Source: Phragmitibacter flavus (lineage in GTDB: Bacteria > Verrucomicrobiota > Verrucomicrobiia > Verrucomicrobiales > Verrucomicrobiaceae). From it: DNA of 62,446 nt. The notes under the pieces are model-generated. The model saw nothing but the letters and a program-made list of their open reading frames with translations. It had not been told where the DNA came from and did not search any database. A program made the translations under genes and the position numbers. This document shows positions 27,031-34,388 of the stretch, piece by piece (the first letter of the stretch is position 1; every line of letters starts with the position of its first letter). The DNA is taken from assembly GCF_005780165.1 (NCBI RefSeq), contig NZ_VAUV01000024.1:1-62446 (forward strand). The letters run 5' to 3'.

Positions 27031-27690
27031 ATGACCCCCTGTCTTCTGTTTCGAATTTTAGTGGTGGCTGGTTTGACGGTCCCGATGGGCGTAGTGGCGC
27101 AGACGGTCAAGGTGGAGAAAGAGCCGGTCAAACCCGCAGCAGTGTCATCCATGACGGCGGAGGAACTGGCAGGCTTTGAAGGGTATTCGCCTGAGTTGCA
27201 GTCGCTGGTGCGCAAGGCATTGGATCTGACGAAGTTAAACTTGCGGTATCAGTTCGGATCAGCGGAACCGAAGGCGGGCGGCATGGACTGCTCGGGGGCG
27301 ATTTATTACCTGTTGAGGGATTCGGGAGTTAAAAGTGTGCCGCGTCAGAGCGATGAGATTTGTCGTTGGGTGATGCGGCGCGGGGTGTTGTATCGGACCG
27401 AGAATGTGGGCGCGCTGGACGAGACGCCATTCAAGGCGCTGAAGCCGGGGGATTTGCTTTTTTGGACGGGGACCTATGAGACGAGCACGCCAAGGGAGTT
27501 GCCAATTTCGCATGTGATGATGTATCTGGGAAAAAGGAAGAAAGATGGCAAGGCGGTGGTGTTTGGCGCAAGCGATGGGCGTTCGTATGAAGGACAGCGC
27601 AGGAATGGCGTGAGTGTATTTGACTTTGCCCTGCCGCAGCGTGCGGCCAAGTCGGAGTTCTTTGGGTATGGGGCGATCCCTAAGATTTAA
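27031..27690 (+). CDS. NlpC/P60 family cysteine peptidase (exported)
   Basis: A protein of about 219 residues with a signal peptide ending near VVAQT. The papain-like NlpC/P60 domain has the catalytic Cys in GGMDCSGAIYY and the His in LPISHVMMYLG, with the third polar residue downstream near the VVFGASDGRSY stretch. Such enzymes cut peptide cross-links in peptidoglycan or related amide bonds. The start at 27031 gives a standard signal peptide; an in-frame ATG at 27010 adds seven polar residues. It lies 39 bp after opgH and may be its last co-transcribed gene, linking glucan and wall remodelling only by position. Confidence 0.88.
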   Translation: MTPCLLFRILVVAGLTVPMGVVAQTVKVEKEPVKPAAVSSMTAEELAGFEGYSPELQSLVRKALDLTKLNLRYQFGSAEPKAGGMDCSGAIYYLLRDSGVKSVPRQSDEICRWVMRRGVLYRTENVGALDETPFKALKPGDLLFWTGTYETSTPRELPISHVMMYLGKRKKDGKAVVFGASDGRSYEGQRRNGVSVFDFALPQRAAKSEFFGYGAIPKI

Positions 27691-28153
27691 CAGCTTCGAA
27701 GAGTCTGCGGATGGTTTGAATTGATTCTGGTGAGAGAGAAATGGCGGGCGACGAAGCAGTTGAACTGAACTCGCCGTTGAGGTAGCAAGCGACAGCGTTG
27801 GATTTGAGCGAGAAGACCAGGTCGATGGTCTGTTGTTCGTTTTCAAAACGAAGCAGGGCATCAGGTCGAAGGAGTTTCTTGTCCGCTTGCGAAGTGAAGG
27901 CGCTGGACTGGCTGAACATCTTTGAAGCGAGGTCGGATTGTTCGTCGTTCAGGGAATGCGGGGATTCGGAGAAATGGTGCTCACCGTGGTGGATAGTGCC
28001 TTTTGGGTCGACGAAATGGAACGAGACCCGGAGTGGATGGACGAGGAGTTCCTGCGCCCAGCGATCAGGGAAAATTTGTTCATAAACCGTCTCTTGGGCG
28101 ATAAGCAACGAACTAACGGCAACGAACAATACCGTGGCAAAGAAACGCTTCAT
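27680..28153 (-). CDS. Unknown exported protein
   Basis: A protein of 157 residues with a clear signal peptide (MKRFFATVLFVAVSSLLIAQ). The mature part has no family I recognise; it contains LRVSFHFVDPKGTIHHGEHHF and a Ser-rich C-terminal half. It starts 8 bp after the DUF98-like gene on the same strand, so it is likely the last gene of that operon. Its 3' end overlaps the end of the converging NlpC/P60 gene by 11 bp. Function unknown. Confidence 0.72.
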   Translation of the reverse strand: MKRFFATVLFVAVSSLLIAQETVYEQIFPDRWAQELLVHPLRVSFHFVDPKGTIHHGEHHFSESPHSLNDEQSDLASKMFSQSSAFTSQADKKLLRPDALLRFENEQQTIDLVFSLKSNAVACYLNGEFSSTASSPAISLSPESIQTIRRLFEAVKS

Positions 28154-28161
28154 CGAATGGC

Positions 28162-28710
28162 TCAAACCTGACAGCACGGAAGAACTTCGACAACTTCGGC
28201 GATGGGGGATCCGTCGGGATGGCGGAGTTCATTGCAGCGACCATAACAACGCTGGCCATCGAAACCTCCGAGGAGGTCGGCGAGACGGTGATCGATCTCG
28301 ATGCGGAAGAAGCCGCTCGGATGACTGGAATGGGGAACGTGGTATTGTTGCAGAAGCCCGCCAAGCGGGATGCGGCCTTCGAGGATGAACTGCCGGATGC
28401 TTTCGTCAAAACCGTCGAGATGAATGCCAATCGCACCAAATTCAACAGGTTGTTGATCATCAGCACGGCGCAGGATAACGGCGCGAACGAGGTAGTTGCT
28501 GCCAACAACAGACCGGGCGTGAACGTCGAGCGCGATTGGAGTGCCGTGATGTTCGGCGAGCGTAGGGGTCATGTCGCTCTCGTGAACCAGCAAGCTTCTC
28601 TCGGTGGGAGGGATTTCGCCGGGGTCAACGAAGGTGACGCGCAGGTCCTGACTGGCGAGTCCGTAGAAGAACCGCAGCGGGGCAAGGATGTCAGCCTGGG
28701 CGATGGACAT
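28162..28710 (-). CDS. Chorismate-lyase-like protein (DUF98 type)
   Basis: A 182-residue cytosolic protein. The pattern is that of the chorismate lyase/UTRA-related DUF98 group: HESDMTPTLAEHHG at 43-56, an Arg in YLVRAVIL at 73-80, the paired acidic PVEFGAIGIHL at 88-98, and the loop IPLGGLLQQ at 114-122. In the family these shape an aromatic-acid pocket; chorismate lyases release 4-hydroxybenzoate and pyruvate. I assign the fold from these landmarks only. It begins 12 bp after the radical SAM gene and is followed by an exported unknown, so it is operonic. A role in making a chorismate-derived aromatic compound is inference. Confidence 0.62.
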   Translation of the reverse strand: MSIAQADILAPLRFFYGLASQDLRVTFVDPGEIPPTERSLLVHESDMTPTLAEHHGTPIALDVHARSVVGSNYLVRAVILRRADDQQPVEFGAIGIHLDGFDESIRQFILEGRIPLGGLLQQYHVPHSSHPSGFFRIEIDHRLADLLGGFDGQRCYGRCNELRHPDGSPIAEVVEVLPCCQV

Positions 28711-28722
28711 GGCTTTCTTGAC

Positions 28723-30090
28723 TTAGGTGTAACGGGCGGTGCGGTGGTGGGGCAAGAAGAACTCGTGAAGGAGCCGGTCGACTTGCAGAAGTCCATCGCG
28801 GGTGAGTTCGATTTTGTCGTTGGCGGCATCGACCTTGCCGAAGCCTTCGCTCTCGATCCACTGAAGCTGGGGGGCAAAACGGGTCAGCACGTCTTCGCCG
28901 AATTTTGCCTGGTAGTAACTGGGGCGGACAGAGCCGAGCTTAAGTTTGAGGATGAATTCGCGGATGAAGCGTTCGTCGGGACTGGTCGCGTAGGCGCGGA
29001 AGATGGCGCTGTCGCCGCGTTCGATGGTGTCGATGTAGGGGGCGATCTCGGCCTGGTTTTGAAGGTGGATGCCACCAAGATGGCCGAAGGAGGCAACGCC
29101 AATGGGCAGGAGGTCGGCCCCTTCCCAGAGGGCGTCGCGATAGACGAACTTGATGCGTTCAGGGTCTTTGACGACGGTGTAGGCGCTGGTGACGGTGTAA
29201 CCGGCTTTTTCGAACTCGGTGAAGGCGTAGTTGACCCAGCCACGTTTGGTTTCCCAGTCGGCAACGGGTGCGGTTTCCTTGCCATCGGCCTTCATCTGTT
29301 TGTAGATGCCGGTGTTGTAGGGGACCTCCATCTGATAAATGGTGACGCAGTCAGGGGACATCTCGACGGCTTTGGCGACGGTGGCTTTCCACAATTCGTC
29401 GGTGTCATTCATCATGCCGGCGATGAGGTCGATGTTGACGTGTTCGAAGCCGAGCGAGCGGGCGATGCCGTAGGCGCGGTCGATCTCACCGGAGCGATGG
29501 GCGCGTCCGTTGGAGCCGAGGACGTGGTCGTCAAAATGCTCGACGCCAAGGCTGAGTCGGGTGACGCCGATGTCGCGGATGGCTTCGAGTTTGTTGGGGT
29601 TGAGGGTGCCGGGCTCGGCTTCGAAGGCGACTTCGGAGACTTCATCCCATGGCATGAGGTCTTTCATGCGGTCGGTGAGTTCGCGAAGCTGGGGGACGCT
29701 CAGATAGGACGGGGTGCCGCCGCCGAAATAAACGAAGTGAGGTTTGCGGCCTTTGAGATAGGGGCGGGCGGCGTAGCGGGCAAACTCCTCCATGCCGGCG
29801 TGAATGTAGCGGCGGATTTCGGAGGCATTTTTGTCGGTGTAGACGCGGAAGTAACAGAAGTGGCAGCGCTTGCGGCAGAAAGGAATGTGGAAGTAGAGGC
29901 CGAGGGGAACGTCTTCAGGAGGAGCGGTGTCGAGCAGTTTTTCGACGGCGAAGGCCTGTTCTTTCTGCCAGAAGGAGAACGGGGGGTAGTTGGCGACGAA
30001 GTAGTTGCCGACCTCAGTGGCGTGATGTTTCTCCTGGCCTTTTTTGGAGTCAGAAAGGTGGGTGATGGGGATATCAGCGGTGGAAGACAT
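28723..30090 (-). CDS. HemW/HemN-like radical SAM protein (coproporphyrinogen III oxidase family)
   Basis: A 455-residue radical SAM enzyme. The 4Fe-4S cluster motif is CRKRCHFC, with Cys72, Cys76 and Cys79. The SAM-binding YFGGGTPSYL is at 121-130, and EAEPGTLN plus VTRLSLGVEHFDD follow, as in HemN/HemW proteins. A HemN C-terminal domain occupies about 330-450. The N-terminal 60 residues are longer than in HemW, and the extra cysteine of HemN is absent at the usual place, so genuine coproporphyrinogen oxidase activity is doubtful. It is first in an operon with a chorismate-lyase-like protein. Its start codon (first base 30090) is preceded within 7 nt by a heptamer array instead of a Shine-Dalgarno site. 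Confidence 0.85.
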   Translation of the reverse strand: MSSTADIPITHLSDSKKGQEKHHATEVGNYFVANYPPFSFWQKEQAFAVEKLLDTAPPEDVPLGLYFHIPFCRKRCHFCYFRVYTDKNASEIRRYIHAGMEEFARYAARPYLKGRKPHFVYFGGGTPSYLSVPQLRELTDRMKDLMPWDEVSEVAFEAEPGTLNPNKLEAIRDIGVTRLSLGVEHFDDHVLGSNGRAHRSGEIDRAYGIARSLGFEHVNIDLIAGMMNDTDELWKATVAKAVEMSPDCVTIYQMEVPYNTGIYKQMKADGKETAPVADWETKRGWVNYAFTEFEKAGYTVTSAYTVVKDPERIKFVYRDALWEGADLLPIGVASFGHLGGIHLQNQAEIAPYIDTIERGDSAIFRAYATSPDERFIREFILKLKLGSVRPSYYQAKFGEDVLTRFAPQLQWIESEGFGKVDAANDKIELTRDGLLQVDRLLHEFFLPHHRTARYT

Positions 30091-30097
30091 GGATGAG

Positions 30098-30125
30098 AAA
30101 GGATAAAGGCGAAAGGATCAAGGAT
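30098..30125. repeat. Heptamer array (AAAGGAT type) abutting the radical SAM start codon
   Basis: Four in-phase units: AAAGGAT, AAAGGCG, AAAGGAT, CAAGGAT. The array is in the leader of the minus-strand radical SAM gene and ends 7 nt before its ATG; those 7 nt (GGATGAG on the plus strand) look like a decayed fifth unit. In the mRNA the array reads as repeated AUCCUUU. Confidence 0.85.
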
Positions 30126-30163
30126 AAACTTTCGGAGCGGGCAGTAGGGTGATCTGAAATGAT

Positions 30164-31354
30164 CTAAGGCGCAGGAGAGGGAACGTTCTTGAAGCAGTAA
30201 ACATTGCCGTCATCGGCTCCGACAAGGATAAAGTTTCCGGCGACGGCGGGGGCGACTTTGATATCGGCACCAATTTCATACCGCCATTTCTCTTCGCCAT
30301 TGGACAAATCAAGTGCGTAAAAGTAGCCGTCGCCGCTGCCGAACAGCACATGCTGGTTGGCACAGATGAGAGGGGAGCCGTCGATGTCGCCACGAGTGCG
30401 AAACTCCCAGACCTCCTTGCCGGTGGCGCGTTCGAGTTTGCGAATGCGTTTATCGCGTCCGGCGGCGACGACCCATTCGTCACTGACGGCCGCGGCTGCG
30501 TAGTAAGGGAAGTCGCGTTCGCCGTATTCCCAGAGTTTGGTGCCGTCGTTGAAGTCGAAGGCGGCGACCTTGTTGCCGTAGTGGGTGATGTAGGCGATGC
30601 CTTTGTCGACGGCGATGTTGTTGCCGATGTAGGCGCCGACTTCGATGGTTTTGACCTCTTTGCCGGTGGCGATGTCGATGACGTAAAGCATGCCGTCGCA
30701 ACCGCCGAAGACGACCTTATCTTCGTAGATGGCGGCGGCACCGTTGATGTAGTTGGTGGTTTCGTATTCCCAGAGTTTGGTGCCGGTGGCGGCGTCGAGG
30801 CAGTAGAGAAGATTGTCGTAGCTGCCGATGAGGACGTGTTCCTTACCTTCGGCGTTTTTCCAGGTATTGATGCCGGCGTGGATCTCGCCACGGGTTTCGA
30901 ATTTCCATTTTTCTTCGCCGGTGGTGGCGTCCCACGCATAAACGAAGCTGTCGACACACCCGGCGATGACGAGGTTGCCAGAGAAGCCGGCGTTGCCTTC
31001 AAAGGCAGATTCTTTTTCGACTTTCCAGACCTCTTTGCCGGTGGCGAGGTCGATGCAGTAAAAACGCCCGGACTGGCCGCCGATGTAGACCTTGCCGTCT
31101 TTTACGACGGGAGTGGCGAGAACGCCTTCTTTGCGGGCCTTGTCGCCGGTGGTGAAGGTCCAGACGAGTTCGAGAGGAAGATTGAGCTGGGTGGGGGAGA
31201 GTCCGGTCATGGCCTCATTGCCGCGGGCGTGGAGCCAGTTGAGGTTAGGGGCAGTGTCGGCCGCGGTGGCAGTAGCAGCAGCGGCAGGGTCCTGGGCTTG
31301 CAATTGCAGGAGTGATGAAGTGATGAGAAGAAGGGCGAGAAGAACGGTGGTCAT
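30164..31354 (-). CDS. PQQ-binding-like beta-propeller repeat protein (exported)
   Basis: A 396-residue exported protein with a signal peptide (about 1-21, ends LQAQ). Seven or so blades carry the PQQ-type tryptophan-docking motif in forms such as DLATGKEVWKVE, DATTGEEKWKFE, DAATGTKLWEYE and ERATGKEVWEFR. No dehydrogenase active-site residues or heme motif are visible, so it is more like the BamB-type or structural propellers than a quinoprotein enzyme. The start ATG (first base 31354) is chosen to begin the signal peptide. It lies upstream of the radical SAM operon on the same strand, 73 bp away, but the array between them argues for a separate translational unit. Confidence 0.9.
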   Translation of the reverse strand: MTTVLLALLLITSSLLQLQAQDPAAAATATAADTAPNLNWLHARGNEAMTGLSPTQLNLPLELVWTFTTGDKARKEGVLATPVVKDGKVYIGGQSGRFYCIDLATGKEVWKVEKESAFEGNAGFSGNLVIAGCVDSFVYAWDATTGEEKWKFETRGEIHAGINTWKNAEGKEHVLIGSYDNLLYCLDAATGTKLWEYETTNYINGAAAIYEDKVVFGGCDGMLYVIDIATGKEVKTIEVGAYIGNNIAVDKGIAYITHYGNKVAAFDFNDGTKLWEYGERDFPYYAAAAVSDEWVVAAGRDKRIRKLERATGKEVWEFRTRGDIDGSPLICANQHVLFGSGDGYFYALDLSNGEEKWRYEIGADIKVAPAVAGNFILVGADDGNVYCFKNVPSPAP

Positions 31355-31587
31355 GGGCGAGCAGGAATGGGTTGGGCGCGAGCCTGGCAGCATTTAGGAT
31401 ACGTCTGGCGACCGGGGATTGTTCAGGCTTTGGGGGAAGTGGATGGCGTTGCGTGGTTGATAGGCTGAGTAATGGGCCACGTTCTGCAAGGCGAGCAAGG
31501 GCAGGACATGTCCGACTCTCGTTGCCGGACCATGGGGGAAATTCGTTGCGTTGATGATGATGGTGGGCGTATGGGTTTTTACGCGTT

Positions 31588-32370
31588 ATGGAGATGGACA
31601 TTGATTTTGATCTAAGGACGATTGCGATTTCGATCGGAATTGACGGTGTTGATGAGGTGGTGCGCAGGGAGGAGCCTGTGGTGATTGGCAAGGCGAACAT
31701 GAAGATGCTGGGGTCGATGGGGCATGTGCTGGTGCGGTTTTGGGAGGCGCAGCGGGTGTTGATGAAGAAAGGGGGGAAGGAGGTAGAGGGATTGGAGGTT
31801 TGGTTGGAAGGGGCACCAGAATTTCGCAACGTGCCGGATGGATTTGGGGTGCTGCTGAGGATGACGCCGTCCGGATTGAAACTGGATGGGGTGCTTGGTG
31901 AAGGCGGGGATGGGGCGAATGGATCGATCTGGCCAGCTTTGTTAAGGCTACCGGGTCTGCGGGGGTTTTGGGAACAGCAACTGAGAGGGAGTGTGTTGGA
32001 GACTTTGTTGTCGGTGACGCCACAAGCCTGGTTGGTCGATCCGACGCCGTTGCCGCCTGGATCGGTGACTGCTGGATTGGATGTGGGAAGCTGGGCGGAC
32101 TTCGGCGGGCAGACGGACGAATTTTCGCTGTCTTCGCGTTGGGAAGCGCCGGGGGATTTTCGCGCGGCGGGAGATCTAGAGTTGACCAAGGCGCTGGCGG
32201 CTTTTCCTGAGGAGCGAACAGTTTTGACGCGGGCACTTGTGAACGCTGAACCTGGTTTCGTGGTGGCGACTTATCGAGTGGATGAAAAGGGAACTTCTTT
32301 GGTTGAGGCGGTGCAATTGAGCCGCGATGAAGCGGGGAAATGGATGGCGGCTCCGGTAACTGGGAAGTGA
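31588..32370 (+). CDS. Unknown protein upstream of Smr
   Basis: A 260-residue soluble protein with no signal peptide, membrane helix or family that I recognise. It is rich in Gly, Leu, Trp and acidic residues; visible landmarks are MTPSGLKLDGVLG and SWADFGGQTDEFSLSS. It ends 3 bp before the Smr gene, so the two are co-transcribed. The ATG at 31588 is used; nothing upstream in frame is better. The 233 bp before it, up to the PQQ gene start, form a divergent promoter region with no further gene. Confidence 0.7.
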   Translation: MEMDIDFDLRTIAISIGIDGVDEVVRREEPVVIGKANMKMLGSMGHVLVRFWEAQRVLMKKGGKEVEGLEVWLEGAPEFRNVPDGFGVLLRMTPSGLKLDGVLGEGGDGANGSIWPALLRLPGLRGFWEQQLRGSVLETLLSVTPQAWLVDPTPLPPGSVTAGLDVGSWADFGGQTDEFSLSSRWEAPGDFRAAGDLELTKALAAFPEERTVLTRALVNAEPGFVVATYRVDEKGTSLVEAVQLSRDEAGKWMAAPVTGK

Positions 32371-32373
32371 ACG

Positions 32374-32670
32374 ATGGCGGATGATGCTACAGAAAACGAG
32401 AATGAGCCGGTCGAGTGGCCGATCACGAACGAACTGGACCTGCATGCGTTCAGGCCGTCAGAGGTGAGCAGCTTGTTGCCGGAGTATTTTTTGGAGTGTC
32501 GGAAGCGAGGAATTTTTGAGGTGCGCGTGGTGCATGGCAAGGGCACGGGAGCCTTACGGGTGGGGGTGCATCGGTTGCTGGAAACGATGGAGGAAGTGGC
32601 GGACTGGCATTGGCCGGCCGGACAGGGAAGCGGAGGTTGGGGGGCGACTTGGGTGAGGTTGAGGAGGTGA
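32374..32670 (+). CDS. Smr domain protein
   Basis: A 98-residue protein that is essentially one Smr (small MutS-related) domain. It shows ITNELDLHAFRPSEV at about 17-31 and the VVHGKGTGALR loop at about 52-62, the two signatures of Smr nucleases that nick DNA or cleave RNA. The family includes ribosome-rescue RNases, but a stand-alone short copy cannot be assigned to either role. It follows the unknown 260-residue gene by 3 bp. Confidence 0.9.
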   Translation: MADDATENENEPVEWPITNELDLHAFRPSEVSSLLPEYFLECRKRGIFEVRVVHGKGTGALRVGVHRLLETMEEVADWHWPAGQGSGGWGATWVRLRR

Positions 32671-32675
32671 GGAAA

Positions 32676-33323
32676 CTAGTCGGACAGCGGAGGAGCTTGC
32701 AGGTTGGGCAGAAGGACTGGGTCAGGAACGAGAACGGGACTGGTCGGAAGAAGGGGTTCGACGGCGATGTCGGTATCGGTGTCGAGGGGGGATGACAACG
32801 GTGTTGAGTCGCCCAAAGGTTTTTCGAGCGGGGTGGGAACGAGTTGGAAGGTGCTCGATGGGGCCATCGTGCCGCGGTTGAGATCTTGCCATTCCTGGCG
32901 TTCGAGGATGACGATTTGTTCGATGCCGTCCGGTTTTTTGATGGTGAGCTCAACCAGGGTGCCGGGCCAGCCGCTGCTGGCTGCGACGACTTGTTTGTCG
33001 GTGTAGCCGAGCGTGGATTCCTGATCGATGGCGATCAACTGATCGCCGTTGGTCAGGCCAGCCAGTTGTGCAGGTGAGCCGGAGAGGGTGCCGACAATTT
33101 CAGGAAAACGACCCGGGTGGCCGACGATGCCGATGCCGATGCCTCCGGTGAGTTGCTGGCGGGTTTTATGAATTTGTTTTTGCAGGGTTTCCGATAGGGG
33201 ACTGGTGTTTTTGGAGAGTAGGGTGGAACTGGTGACGAGGGTTTTGGGCAGGAATTTCCAGATGGCTGCAAGGGAAATCACGGCAAGGAGCGTGACGGTG
33301 ATGAAGAGCAGCGGGCGATTCAT
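32676..33323 (-). CDS. PDZ-domain membrane-anchored protein
   Basis: A 215-residue protein. A hydrophobic N-terminal helix (about 4-23) anchors or exports it. A PDZ domain lies at about 60-140, with GIGIVGHPGRFPEIVGTLSG, a binding groove, and GLTNGDQLIAIDQ. The last 70 residues are Pro/Asp-rich and probably disordered. There is no protease domain, so it may present substrates or bind C-termini in the periplasm. The ATG with first base 33323 is preferred over an upstream start that would add 16 polar residues. It is the last gene of the long minus-strand run. Confidence 0.82.
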   Translation of the reverse strand: MNRPLLFITVTLLAVISLAAIWKFLPKTLVTSSTLLSKNTSPLSETLQKQIHKTRQQLTGGIGIGIVGHPGRFPEIVGTLSGSPAQLAGLTNGDQLIAIDQESTLGYTDKQVVAASSGWPGTLVELTIKKPDGIEQIVILERQEWQDLNRGTMAPSSTFQLVPTPLEKPLGDSTPLSSPLDTDTDIAVEPLLPTSPVLVPDPVLLPNLQAPPLSD

Positions 33324-33371
33324 CGAACGGTTGGGACTCGAGCCTTTCTGTGTCGGCTGCCACGTTTTCAA

Positions 33372-33851
33372 TCAACGACTGAGGTCGTTTTGGCAGAGGA
33401 CTTGGTAGCCGGTTTTGCGGAGGGCTTCTTCGCCGACTTCGCCGTCTTCGACGCAGAGGGCGAGGAGGGGCTTGTCCTGATGGCGGACGAGCAGGGGATA
33501 GCTGTGGTGGATGTTGATTTCGGCGGCGAGGAGGGAGGCGAGGGCCTGGCAGAGGTCGGGGGCGCCTTCTTCAAGGGCGACGACCACCACGGTCTTTATC
33601 GCACAGGAGTGGCCTTGTTCGTCGAACAGGTCTTTGGCAGATTCCGGATCGCTAACGATGAGACGGACGAGGGTGAGGTCGATGGAGTCTTGCAGGCTGA
33701 AGCCGAGGACTTCGATGTGGTGGTCGTTGAGGAGTTTGACGAGGGTGAGGAAGGCACCAACGCGGTTGTGGAGAAAGACGGAAAGTTGCCGAACGGGGGA
33801 GCGGGCGTTGGTGGTGCTGAGGGAGGAGACAAAAGAGGTTTTCGAGGACAT
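33372..33851 (-). CDS. ACT-domain protein
   Basis: A 159-residue soluble protein with two ACT-like repeats. The first is VRQLSVFLHNRVGAFLTLVK then HHIEVLGFSLQDSIDLTLVR; the second is at about 85-155 with LLAAEINIHHSYPLLVRHQ. ACT domains bind amino acids or similar ligands and regulate enzymes; no catalytic domain is attached, so it may be a free regulator. The ATG with first base 33851 is used because upstream the frame runs through a simple repeat (SYSYSY). The array in that leader ends only 2 nt before the ATG. Confidence 0.82.
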   Translation of the reverse strand: MSSKTSFVSSLSTTNARSPVRQLSVFLHNRVGAFLTLVKLLNDHHIEVLGFSLQDSIDLTLVRLIVSDPESAKDLFDEQGHSCAIKTVVVVALEEGAPDLCQALASLLAAEINIHHSYPLLVRHQDKPLLALCVEDGEVGEEALRKTGYQVLCQNDLSR

Positions 33852-33853
33852 AT

Positions 33854-33915
33854 CGAAAGGAGAAAGGCGGAAGGATGAAGGCGAGTAGGAGTAGGAGTAG
33901 GAGTAGGAGTAGGAG
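33854..33915. repeat. Heptamer array fused to a GAGTAG hexamer array
   Basis: Four heptamers (CGAAAGG, AGAAAGG, CGGAAGG, ATGAAGG) occupy 33854-33881 and change directly into five copies of the hexamer GAGTAG at 33883-33912, plus a partial sixth. The composite lies between the DUF6941 and ACT genes on the minus strand and reaches to 2 nt before the ACT start codon. Confidence 0.88.
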
Positions 33916-33921
33916 GAAGAG

Positions 33922-34347
33922 CTACCCGGCAGGCTGGTTGGAGCCGCGCATTTCTTCGTAGCGGGTGACGCGGAGGGGAAGGGTGGCGAGTTCGTCGCCG
34001 TTGATGTGGATGACGAAGTGATAAACGCCGGCTTTTTCGAAGTGCAGTCGCTGGAGGTTGAGGACCAGATTGCGACTGACGAAAGGGATGGCACCGGGGG
34101 GGAAGTTGACGTCCATCATGGGGGTGAAGGCGGGCATGATGGAGAGACCTGCTTCGTTTTTAAGCTCGATGCGGAGCTGGTGCTGGCCGACATCGTGGGG
34201 GGAAAAGAGCAGTCGCAGGGCGAGGGAACACTGCGGGTGGGCGACGGGAAATTCGCGGGCGCAGAGGGTGTCAAAGGTGCCGAGGATGCAGAGTTTGCCC
34301 TGGTAGTCGGCGGCGGAATCGCAAAGGGTGATCAGTTGCAACTGCAT
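33922..34347 (-). CDS. DUF6941-like protein
   Basis: A 141-residue soluble protein, likely a beta-sandwich. The opening QLITLCDSAADYQGKLCILG and the following GTFDTLCAREFP resemble the DUF6941 family, which has no known function. The gene begins 41 bp after the PBP2 stop and belongs to the same minus-strand run. Nothing in it suggests export. The C-terminal residues end 6 bp before the hexamer/heptamer array. Confidence 0.72.
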   Translation of the reverse strand: MQLQLITLCDSAADYQGKLCILGTFDTLCAREFPVAHPQCSLALRLLFSPHDVGQHQLRIELKNEAGLSIMPAFTPMMDVNFPPGAIPFVSRNLVLNLQRLHFEKAGVYHFVIHINGDELATLPLRVTRYEEMRGSNQPAG

Positions 34348-34388
34348 GCGATGCGATTTGGTGGTTGAGTGGTGAAGCGGTCAGCAAG

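Noticed and set aside
28219-30096. 625-codon open frame on the plus strand
   Set aside because: It lies exactly antisense to the radical SAM and DUF98 genes, whose protein motifs are clear; the translation has only Gly/Asp/Val-rich mirror composition.
33883-34094. N-terminal extension SYSYSY of the ACT protein
   Set aside because: It is the translation of the GAGTAG repeat and overlaps the DUF6941 gene; the ATG at 33851 gives a normal ACT protein.
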